This document shows, piece by piece, positions 1-5,195 of a stretch of DNA of 6,628 bases. The stretch is taken from assembly GCA_002304945.1 (NCBI GenBank), contig DBPQ01000030.1, forward strand, positions 43,166-49,793, written 5' to 3'. Position 1 is the stretch's first letter. Each line of letters opens with the position of its first letter. The translations under genes were made by a program, and so were the position numbers. The notes under the pieces are model-generated. The model had not been told where the DNA came from, searched no databases, and saw nothing but the letters and a program-made list of their open reading frames with translations. This DNA is from Actinomycetales bacterium UBA1416. Its GTDB lineage: Bacteria; Actinomycetota; Actinomycetes; Actinomycetales; Actinomycetaceae.

Positions 1-513
1 GGGTTGATCCCGGCCGTGTTCGGCGGGCCCTCGCTGCCGTTGGACCTCGGGCGCCGGACCCGGACCTTCACCCGCGCCCAGGTCCTCGCCCTGTGGGAGA
101 GGGACGGCGGGTGCGCGTTCTGTGGGCAGGCCACGTTCGTCGAGGCCCACCACATCGCCTGGTGGCACCGCGACCACGGCACCACAGACCTGACCAACGC
201 CGTCCTGCTGTGCTCCCGCTGCCACCACCTCATCCACCGCGACAGCTGGCACATCAAGGTCAGTGAGACCGGGGAGGTCTCCTTCACCCCACCCCGGACC
301 GTGGACCCAGACAGAGTTCCTCGTCCGGCGGCACCGAACCCGAGACGACTCAGCGCGCCACCAGCAGCGCCGCTATCCCGGCCACCAGACCGGGACGACA
401 CGAGACGGCCACCGGACCGCGACGACACCCGACGACCCCTCGCCAGGTCAAGCCAAACCATGCCCCGCGCCGACCGGCCCAGCCCCGCCACCACAGAACG
501 CCGGCGCGAGTAG
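1..513 (+). CDS. HNH endonuclease, C-terminal part (5' end outside window)
   Basis: The frame is open to the left edge, so this is the 3' part of a larger gene; the TTG at position 4 need not be its start. Counting from that TTG, the fragment carries a compact HNH/zinc-finger nuclease domain at about residues 20-85: CAFC (C37, C40), VEAHHI (H49, H50), N65, CSRCHH (C70, C73, H74) and H78. The four cysteines would hold a structural zinc, and the His/Asn residues form the beta-beta-alpha metal finger that cuts DNA. This pattern is typical of the C-terminal domain of actinobacterial DUF222/13E12-repeat HNH proteins, which are often multicopy and poorly characterised. The DUF222 part would lie upstream and is not visible. 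From about residue 95 to the stop, the protein is a Pro/Arg/Asp-rich, probably disordered tail with two copies of PPDRDDTRR. The HNH assignment is firm; the DUF222 link is inferred. Confidence 0.88.
   Translation, partial: GLIPAVFGGPSLPLDLGRRTRTFTRAQVLALWERDGGCAFCGQATFVEAHHIAWWHRDHGTTDLTNAVLLCSRCHHLIHRDSWHIKVSETGEVSFTPPRTVDPDRVPRPAAPNPRRLSAPPAAPLSRPPDRDDTRRPPDRDDTRRPLARSSQTMPRADRPSPATTERRRE
382..435 (+). repeat. 27-bp tandem repeat (two copies) inside the HNH gene tail
   Basis: Units at 382-408 and 409-435 are 27 bp each, in frame, and encode PPDRDDTRR twice. The copies differ at only a few bases. They lie in the low-complexity C-terminal tail after the HNH domain and look like a recent in-frame duplication in a disordered segment, not a functional site. 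Confidence 0.8.
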
Positions 514-564
514 AGATCCGCGCGTTCACACCCACCGCGCCACCCACGATGGGGAGCTCTGCAG

Positions 565-612
565 GGAACTGATGCCCGAGCGGCGGCGGGAACTGATGCC
601 CGAGCGTCGGCG
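565..612 (+). repeat. 24-bp tandem direct repeat in the HNH-helicase intergenic region
   Basis: Two adjacent 24-bp units (565-588 and 589-612) differ at one base; each begins GGAACTGATGCCCGAGCG. They lie in the non-coding 514-647 gap, just upstream of the helicase promoter. A small reading frame crosses them, but it lacks independent support. Directly repeated units of this size occur at transposase-binding ends of some insertion sequences, for example the IS21 family. No transposase is present, so a relic end or a regulatory repeat are both possible. The origin is unproven. Confidence 0.75.
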
Positions 613-635
613 GAACGTGCGACGCGTCGCGGCGC

Positions 636-641
636 TAGCCT
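636..641 (+). promoter_or_regulatory. Candidate -10 box (TAGCCT) for leaderless start of the NERD-helicase gene
   Basis: TAGCCT fits the actinobacterial TANNNT -10 pattern and ends exactly six bases before the GTG at 648. Transcription would therefore begin at or next to the start codon. There is no Shine-Dalgarno sequence in the 15 bases before the GTG and no obvious -35 box. The call rests on spacing and on the same arrangement at two other genes here. Confidence 0.5.
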
Positions 642-647
642 GACAAC

Positions 648-2309
648 GTGCCCATCCTCCACCCCGACTCCCCCGCCTTCACCGCCGACACCGGAGCGGA
701 GAAGGCGGTGTGGGACGCCCTGGTGGCCGGGCTCCCGGACAACGCGCTCCTGATCCACGGCCAGCGGATCACCTCGGACGGCCAGGAGGTGGAGATCGAC
801 ATCCTCGTGATCTGGCCGGGCTTCGGCACCGCCGTGCTGGAGGTCAAGGGCGGGACGATCTCGCTGGAGGACGGCCGCTGGATGCAGTCCGGCGCCCGCG
901 AGACGCATGAGATCGACAGCCCCATCGCCCAGGCACAACGCGCCAAGCACGCACTCGTGGACTACATGCAGCCACGGCTCGGCACCGGCATCGGGGCGTG
1001 CGTCCACATGGCCGTGTTTCCCTACACGCACCTACCCTCCGCGTGGTCGGTCCCCGACGCACCCCGCGATCTGGTGGTGGACGCGACGCAGCTTGACGGC
1101 GTCGTCGGGCGGATCGTGGCGGCACTGCGCGCCCACACCCACCACCCGCCGATCGGGGAGGCGAGCGCAGACGCCGCGGTCACGCAACTGCGACGCACCG
1201 AGCGCGCGATCGTCAACCACCAGAGCCTGGCCGACATGCTGGAGGACAAAGGGAACCTGCTCACCGCGGAACAGGAGCGAGTCATCGAGCTGCTGCAGTA
1301 CCAGCACCGGGCCGAGCTGATAGGCGGGGCGGGGTCAGGCAAGACGAATCTGGCGATCCTGAAGGCGCGGCAGTTCGCCCGGGAGGGGGAGCGGACGGCG
1401 CTGATGTGCTACTCCCGCGGCCTGGCACGGCACTTCCTTCTGCTCTCCGCCACGTGGCCGGCGCGGGAACGGCCTGCGTACATCGGCACCTTCCACCGGC
1501 TGCCATTCCGGTGGGGCCTCGAACCACCGGAGGCGGTGAACCCGGAGTACTTCGAGACCGAGCTGCCGCGCCGGCTGGCCGAGGTGGCCGCGGGCGTGCC
1601 GGAAGCGGAACGGTTCGACGCCGTCGTCGTGGACGAGGCACAGGACTTCGGCGCCTCGTGGTGGGACGCGTTGCTGACGTGCTTCCGCGACCCGGCCGAC
1701 CCACGGCTGTACGTGTTCACCGACGCCCACCAGCGCATCTTCGATCGCGCAGGCGCCGCGCCGGTGGAGCTGAACCCGTTCGTGCTGGGTGAGAACCTGC
1801 GCAACGCACGCAACATCGCCCTCGCGTTCGCGCCGCTCGCCTCCGTGCACCAGCGGGTGCGCAACGACGTGGGCGAGCCGGTGCGGTTCGTGGACGTGGA
1901 CCCGGGCGATGTGCTCGGGCGGGCGGACGACGCCGTCGAGGCGCTGATCGGCGAGGGCTGGGATCCCGGCCGGATCGCCCTCCTGACCACCGGGCACCGG
2001 CACCCGGAGCAGGTCAATCGCATCGACGTGGCGGGGAACGACGCCTACTGGGACGAGTTCTTCGCCGGGGACGACGTGTTCTACGGGCACGTGCGCAACT
2101 TCAAGGGGCTCGAGCGCTCCGCGGTGGTGGTGGCGTTCAACGGGGCGCACGACGCCGAGCTCGCCGGGCACCTCCTCTACGTGGGCATGTCACGCGCGAC
2201 GAGCCTGCTCGTGGTGGTCGGGCCGCGGGAGGAGATCGAGGCCGCCGCGGGGGTCAAGGTGATGACCGAACTGGATTCTGGCACGGCCTGGTGCCCGCCG
2301 GAGGCGTGA
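648..2309 (+). CDS. NERD domain-superfamily 1 (UvrD-like) helicase fusion protein
   Basis: The protein has 553 residues. The N-terminal NERD (nuclease-related) domain spans about residues 12-130, with acidic E18, D51 in EVEIDILV and the E65-x-K67 pair in LEVKGG. These resemble the PD-(D/E)xK nuclease core, so DNA cleavage is possible but unproven. After a linker comes a superfamily 1 helicase core: Q-motif region LTAEQERVIELL (205-216), Walker A GGAGSGKT (226-233), Walker B VVVDEAQDF (326-334, D329/E330), motif III VFTD (356-359), motif IV ENLRNARNIA (382-391), motif V-like VRNFKGLE (482-489) and motif VI YVGMSRA (511-517, arginine finger R516). It should be a cytoplasmic, ATP-driven DNA or RNA translocase. 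The GTG start has no ribosome-binding site but sits six bases after a -10 box, which suggests a leaderless mRNA. No conserved partner gene is visible. A role in DNA repair or phage defence is plausible for this architecture, but not shown. Confidence 0.9.
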   Translation: MPILHPDSPAFTADTGAEKAVWDALVAGLPDNALLIHGQRITSDGQEVEIDILVIWPGFGTAVLEVKGGTISLEDGRWMQSGARETHEIDSPIAQAQRAKHALVDYMQPRLGTGIGACVHMAVFPYTHLPSAWSVPDAPRDLVVDATQLDGVVGRIVAALRAHTHHPPIGEASADAAVTQLRRTERAIVNHQSLADMLEDKGNLLTAEQERVIELLQYQHRAELIGGAGSGKTNLAILKARQFAREGERTALMCYSRGLARHFLLLSATWPARERPAYIGTFHRLPFRWGLEPPEAVNPEYFETELPRRLAEVAAGVPEAERFDAVVVDEAQDFGASWWDALLTCFRDPADPRLYVFTDAHQRIFDRAGAAPVELNPFVLGENLRNARNIALAFAPLASVHQRVRNDVGEPVRFVDVDPGDVLGRADDAVEALIGEGWDPGRIALLTTGHRHPEQVNRIDVAGNDAYWDEFFAGDDVFYGHVRNFKGLERSAVVVAFNGAHDAELAGHLLYVGMSRATSLLVVVGPREEIEAAAGVKVMTELDSGTAWCPPEA

Positions 2310-2337
2310 GTGCCCTGAGGCCGTGTCCGGTTGACAG

Positions 2338-2351
2338 GCGTCTTGAGACGC
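2338..2351. repeat. Perfect 6-bp inverted repeat upstream of vapBC
   Basis: GCGTCT-TG-AGACGC is a perfect palindrome with a two-base centre, 29 bp after the helicase stop. A consensus-like TTGACA lies just before it (2331-2336). There is no T-run after it on either strand, and the two-base centre is too tight for a hairpin loop, so an intrinsic terminator is unlikely. A protein-binding site fits better, perhaps an extra operator for the toxin-antitoxin genes. The function is unknown. Confidence 0.4.
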
Positions 2352-2356
2352 GTGGT

Positions 2357-2392
2357 GCATCACTGATGAACAGTCTCCCGCATCGATGATGC
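2357..2392. promoter_or_regulatory. Candidate tandem operator of the vapBC operon
   Basis: Two related palindromes share the form GCATC-N3-GATG: GCATC-ACT-GATG at 2357-2368 and GCATC-GAT-GATGC at 2380-2392. Their centres (2363 and 2386) are 23 bp apart, roughly two helical turns, so they lie on about the same DNA face. The second ends two bases before the candidate -10 box at 2395, so bound protein would block RNA polymerase. Ribbon-helix-helix antitoxins commonly autorepress by binding repeated palindromes cooperatively. The sequence symmetry is seen directly; the binding is inferred. Confidence 0.5.
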
Positions 2393-2394
2393 AG

Positions 2395-2400
2395 TAGACT
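2395..2400 (+). promoter_or_regulatory. Candidate -10 box (TAGACT) of vapBC, leaderless type
   Basis: TAGACT matches TANNNT and ends six bases before the vapB GTG at 2407. The intervening GGTGGA abuts the start codon and is too close to act as a normal Shine-Dalgarno site, so a leaderless transcript is likely. No good -35 box is seen at the expected 2372-2378 region. Confidence 0.55.
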
Positions 2401-2406
2401 GGTGGA

Positions 2407-2628
2407 GTGAGAACGACCGTCAACCTGGCCCCGGACGTGGAGGCGGAGGTTGCCCGCCTGCGCCGTGATCAGGGCCTGACCGTGAGTGAGGCGCTGAACG
2501 TCCTCGCCCGCCGCGGCATGAGCGCGCGCCAGCCCACACGTCCCTTCGTCCAGCGCACCGCCTCGCTGCACGCCAGGATCGATGTCACGAACATCGGCGA
2601 GGTCCTTGACCTGTTGGACCACGAGTGA
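2407..2628 (+). CDS. vapB: VapB-type ribbon-helix-helix antitoxin
   Basis: The protein is 73 residues, a normal antitoxin length. The N-terminus MRTTVNLAPDVEAEVARLRR fits a ribbon-helix-helix DNA-binding fold: strand at 2-8, first helix about 10-21, turn at G23, and second helix about 25-37 (TVSEALNVLARRG). The C-terminal part (about 40-73) ends in an acidic, hydrophobic segment (IGEVLDLLDHE) of the kind that occupies the toxin active site. It would dimerise, bind its own promoter and neutralise the PIN ribonuclease encoded next. The vapC start overlaps its stop as GTGA, so the two are co-transcribed and probably translationally coupled. The GTG at 2407 is chosen because it is the first codon after the -10 box and gives the complete fold. 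The family call is confident; VapB subtype is not resolved. Confidence 0.85.
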   Translation: MRTTVNLAPDVEAEVARLRRDQGLTVSEALNVLARRGMSARQPTRPFVQRTASLHARIDVTNIGEVLDLLDHE

Positions 2629-3050
2629 TCATCGACGCCAACGTCCTGCTGTACGCCGTCGACGACACCGCGCGGTACCACCGCCTCGCCGCAGCCTTCC
2701 TGCGTGAGCACCTGAACGGCGACCGGCGCGTCGGGCTGCCGTGGCAGAGCCTCGGCGCCTTCCTGCGGATCTCCACGCACCCCCGGATCATGGGGACGCC
2801 GCTCACCGCGTCCGCCGCGGCGGGCTTCGTCGACGACTGGGTCAACGCACCCGCCGCCTGGGTCCCGGAGGTGACCCTCTCGACCTGGGCGATCCTGCGG
2901 GAGATCGTCGATCGGGACGCCGTCACCGGCAATCTGGTTCCGGACGCCCAGCTCGCGGCACTCGCGGTGCAGTACGGCGTCCCCGTTGTCTCCGGGGACA
3001 GCGACTTCGCCCGTTTTCGAGGTGTGGACTGGCTCAACCCGTTCGCCTGA
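2625..3050 (+). CDS. vapC: VapC-type PIN-domain ribonuclease toxin
   Basis: The protein is 141 residues, typical of VapC. A single PIN domain covers the whole chain. It opens with MIIDANVLLYAVD (D4) and carries D107 in VPDAQLAALA, then D125 and D127 in VVSGDSDFARF. These aspartates coordinate the divalent metal used to cut RNA; relatives cut tRNA or rRNA, but the target here cannot be read from sequence. The segment GLPWQSLGAFLRISTHPR (37-54) defines the subgroup. In aligned VapCs an extra acidic residue often stands about three residues before the aromatic of this FLRIS segment; here that position is L43. The GTG start overlaps the vapB stop by four bases, and no separate promoter is seen. 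The 3' end overlaps the convergent dehydrogenase gene by 17 bp. Toxicity is expected to be held in check by the upstream antitoxin. Confidence 0.88.
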   Translation: MIIDANVLLYAVDDTARYHRLAAAFLREHLNGDRRVGLPWQSLGAFLRISTHPRIMGTPLTASAAAGFVDDWVNAPAAWVPEVTLSTWAILREIVDRDAVTGNLVPDAQLAALAVQYGVPVVSGDSDFARFRGVDWLNPFA

Positions 3051-5022
3051 CCCGGCGGGCGAGGTTCGGCTCGGTGGACGGCCCAGGGACGGCGGGCGGG
3101 AGCAGCTCACCGGTGCCCTCGGACGGGTCGAGGATGCCGTGCTCCGCCCAGACGTGCTCGCCCGCTAGGATCTCCCGGGCGAGCACCACGTCGACGGCGT
3201 CGGTGTTCGTCCACAACGCGTCGAACAAGCGGTCCGCCCGGAGGCGCGCCTGCCGGCAGGCCGCGTCCGCGAGGGCGACGACGGCGTCGCCCGTGACGGC
3301 GTCACCCGTGGCGGCGGCGTCACCCGTGGCGGCGCCGTCGTCCTCGAGCATCCGCGCACGCACGCACATCGCGGAGATGGCGAACAGCTCGGCGCCGATG
3401 TCGACGATCCGGCCGAGGAAGCCCTGCTGCTTCTCGAGCCCGCCCTGCCAGCGGGCCATGCCGTAGAACGTGGTGCGGGCCAGGCGGCGGGACGTGCGCT
3501 CGACGTACCGCATGTGGGTGGCGAGGCGGCCGTACTCGGGATAGGAGTTCGGCATCTGGCCGGGGCCCACGAGGAGCTGCGGGAACCACGCGGCGTAGAA
3601 CGCGCCGGCCCGTCCGGCGGCCCTGGCCTTGTCGGCGAGGTCGACGTCGGGGTCAATGATGTCGCCCGCGACGGCGAGATGGGCGTCCACCGCCTCCCGC
3701 GCGATCAGCAGGTGCATGATCTCGGTGGACCCCTCGAAGATGCGGTTGATCCGGAGGTCGCGGAACACCTGCTCCACGGGTACGGCACGTTCGCCGCGGG
3801 CTTCGAGCGAGTCCGCGGTCTCGTACCCGCGGCCGCCGCGGATCTGGACGAGCTCGTCCACCACGTCCCACGCCTTCTCGGAGGCGTAGAGCTTGGCGAG
3901 GGCGGCCTCGAGCCGGATGTCCGTCTCGCCGGCGTCGGCGAGGTGGCTCGCCATCTCCACCATCGCCTCCTGGGCGTAGGTGGCACCGGCGATGAACGCG
4001 AGCTTGTGGGCGACGGCGGCGTGCCGGCCCACCGGCTTGCCCCACTGCTCGCGGGTGCCCGCCCACTCGCGCCCGGCCTTCAGGCACCACTTCGAGGCCC
4101 CCACGCACAGCGCGGGGATGGACAGCCGGCCGGAGTTGAGGGTGGTGAGCGCGATGCGCAGGCCCTTGCCCTCCGACCCGATCACGTTGGCCGCCGGCAC
4201 GCGGACCTGGTGGAACCGGGTGACGGCGTTCTCGATGCCGCGCAGCCCCATGAACGTGTTGCGGCGCTCCACGGTGATGCCCGGGGTGTCCGCCTCCACG
4301 ATGAACGCAGTGATGCCGCCGCGGTGCTCCTCCGAGGCCGGGACGCGGGCCATCACCACGAGCACCTCGGCGATCACCGCGTTGGTGCCCCAGAGCTTGA
4401 CGCCGTCGATGAGGTAGTGGCCGTCCTCCGTGGGGGTGGCGGTCGCGCGGAGACGGGCGGGGTCGGACCCGACGTCCGGTTCCGTCAGCAGGAAGGCGGA
4501 GATGGCACCGGCTGCGCACCGCGGCAGGTAGGCAGCCTTCTGCTGTTCCGTGCCGAACTGCTTCACCGGCTCCGGCACGCCAATGGACTGGTGCGCCGAG
4601 ATCAGTGCCCCCAGCGCGGGGCTGACCGTGCCGATCAGGATGAGCGCCCGGTTGTAGTACACGTTGCCGAGCCCGAGCCCGCCGTACTCGACGGGGATCT
4701 TGATGCCGAACGTGCCGATCCCGGCCATCGCGGCGATCACCTCGTCCGGGATGAGGGCGTCGCGGTCGATGGCGCGGCCGTCCACGGTGGCGAGCACCCC
4801 GCGGAGTGCCTCCAGGTAGGCCTCGCCCCGGGCAGCGATGTCCGGGGCGGTCCGGGGGTGCGGCGCGATCAGGTCCGGGCGGAAGTGCCCGAGGTAGAGC
4901 TCCTTCGCGAACGAGGGGCGGGTCCACGCGGTCTCCCGGGCCGCCTCGGCCACCTTGCGAGCGTCCTTTTCCGTGACGACGGTTGCCGTCCCGTGCTGCT
5001 GCGTCCCATGAGCCGTGGCCAT
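3034..5022 (-). CDS. Acyl-CoA dehydrogenase, long VLCAD/ACAD9-like type
   Basis: The 662-residue enzyme should oxidise fatty acyl-CoA to trans-2-enoyl-CoA with FAD in beta-oxidation, passing electrons to electron-transfer flavoprotein. An alpha-helical N-domain (about 60-165) is followed by the beta-domain with FLLTEPDVGSD (177-187) and KLWGTNA (209-215), which line the flavin and substrate site. The C-terminal helical domain has the FAD motif QIRGGRGY (393-400) and RIFEGSTEI (427-435), in which E430 is the expected catalytic base. Ordinary family members have about 380-400 residues. The extra region from about 455 to 662 matches the VLCAD/ACAD9-type layout, so long-chain substrates are likely but unproven. 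ATG at 5022 is supported by GGAAGG seven bases upstream and a promoter at 5056-5083 overlapped by a CRP-type site. An Ala/Thr/Gly/Asp repeat (564-580) interrupts the extra domain. The gene is monocistronic here, and its stop lies inside vapC. Confidence 0.92.
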   Translation of the reverse strand: MATAHGTQQHGTATVVTEKDARKVAEAARETAWTRPSFAKELYLGHFRPDLIAPHPRTAPDIAARGEAYLEALRGVLATVDGRAIDRDALIPDEVIAAMAGIGTFGIKIPVEYGGLGLGNVYYNRALILIGTVSPALGALISAHQSIGVPEPVKQFGTEQQKAAYLPRCAAGAISAFLLTEPDVGSDPARLRATATPTEDGHYLIDGVKLWGTNAVIAEVLVVMARVPASEEHRGGITAFIVEADTPGITVERRNTFMGLRGIENAVTRFHQVRVPAANVIGSEGKGLRIALTTLNSGRLSIPALCVGASKWCLKAGREWAGTREQWGKPVGRHAAVAHKLAFIAGATYAQEAMVEMASHLADAGETDIRLEAALAKLYASEKAWDVVDELVQIRGGRGYETADSLEARGERAVPVEQVFRDLRINRIFEGSTEIMHLLIAREAVDAHLAVAGDIIDPDVDLADKARAAGRAGAFYAAWFPQLLVGPGQMPNSYPEYGRLATHMRYVERTSRRLARTTFYGMARWQGGLEKQQGFLGRIVDIGAELFAISAMCVRARMLEDDGAATGDAAATGDAVTGDAVVALADAACRQARLRADRLFDALWTNTDAVDVVLAREILAGEHVWAEHGILDPSEGTGELLPPAVPGPSTEPNLARRVRRTG
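3284..3334 (-). repeat. 15/18-bp tandem repeats inside the acyl-CoA dehydrogenase gene
   Basis: A 15-bp unit (3284-3298) is followed by two identical 18-bp units (3299-3316 and 3317-3334). On the coding strand they give an ATGDAA/VTGDA-type repeat at residues 564-580, between predicted helices of the C-terminal extension. All units keep the reading frame. The identical 18-bp copies indicate a recent slippage duplication, probably in a surface loop. Confidence 0.8.
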
Positions 5023-5055
5023 GTCCTCGCCTTCCCCAAATTTGCTGGTACCGCC

Positions 5056-5083
5056 AGTATCACGCAGATCGGCTTATTGTGAA
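5056..5083 (-). promoter_or_regulatory. Candidate sigma-70-type promoter of the acyl-CoA dehydrogenase gene
   Basis: On the minus strand, TTCACA (5083-5078) is followed after 16 bases by GATACT (5061-5056), which resemble -35 and -10 boxes. The predicted start at about 5049 leaves a 27-base leader containing the Shine-Dalgarno GGAAGG. The -35 box is also half of the CRP-type palindrome, so promoter use is probably regulated. Confidence 0.55.
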
Positions 5084-5093
5084 AGACCTCACA
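5078..5093. promoter_or_regulatory. CRP-family binding site, perfect TGTGA-N6-TCACA
   Basis: TGTGA-AAGACC-TCACA matches the core consensus of cAMP receptor protein sites at all ten defined positions. Actinobacterial CRP homologues such as M. tuberculosis Rv3676 are known to recognise this same form. Its centre is about 36 bp upstream of the predicted dehydrogenase start and it overlaps the -35 box. It could support class II-like activation (usual centre -41.5) or repression, depending on the true start. It lies about 110 bp upstream of the divergent gene, so it more likely serves the dehydrogenase. Confidence 0.6.
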
Positions 5094-5183
5094 TCCGGGT
5101 CAACCGCAGTTGGCGGTATCGCACAGCCTCGCGCCCGCTGCTCGGGTGACGGCGTCGTCGTGGTTGACGTCGGTGGGCGCCGG

Positions 5184-5189
5184 TACCGT
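5184..5189 (+). promoter_or_regulatory. Candidate -10 box (TACCGT), leaderless start of the DUF6226-like gene
   Basis: TACCGT fits TANNNT and ends six bases before the ATG at 5196, the same spacing as at 648 and 2407. A TTGACG (5164-5169) lies 14 bases upstream, shorter than the usual 16-18, so it may not be the true -35. No Shine-Dalgarno sequence precedes the ATG. Confidence 0.5.
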
Positions 5190-5195
5190 GACCTG

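Larger units (their letters stand above)
5049..5118. repeat. Long-spaced 8-bp inverted repeat flanking the dehydrogenase promoter
   Basis: TACCGCCA (5049-5056) and TGGCGGTA (5111-5118) are perfect inverted copies 54 bases apart. They bracket the -10, -35 and CRP-type elements of the minus-strand promoter. They could be two half-sites or two separate operators for a local regulator acting through a DNA loop. An 8-bp match at this distance could also be chance. Confidence 0.35.

Noticed and set aside
263..643. A 126-codon plus-strand frame covering the HNH tail and the following gap
   Set aside because: Its first two thirds overlap the HNH frame, the rest crosses the 24-bp repeat, and it shows no domain or start signal. 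The repeated LMPERRR merely reflects the DNA repeat.
1335..2171. A 278-codon minus-strand open frame inside the NERD-helicase gene
   Set aside because: It lies wholly within a gene whose helicase motifs are all in order, has no recognisable domain, and is His/Arg/Val-rich shadow sequence.
2298..2330. Possible terminator hairpin (CCGGA...TCCGG) after the helicase gene
   Set aside because: The arms are only 5 bp with a 23-base loop and no T-run, so it is no better than chance.
1..3050. Reading the HNH gene, NERD-helicase and VapBC as one defence operon
   Set aside because: Each unit has its own candidate promoter or an intergenic gap of about 97-134 bp, only vapB and vapC overlap, and no recognised defence system has this gene set.
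3514..5082. A 522-codon open frame on the plus strand opposite the acyl-CoA dehydrogenase
   Set aside because: It is antisense to a gene with complete family motifs. Its product is low-complexity Gly/Arg/Val/His-rich with no domain, as expected from the mirrored codon bias of high-GC DNA.
4983..5195. A 71-residue N-terminal extension of the DUF6226-like protein
   Set aside because: It would start inside the dehydrogenase 5' end and run through the divergent promoter and CRP-type site. The ATG at 5196 directly follows a -10 box.
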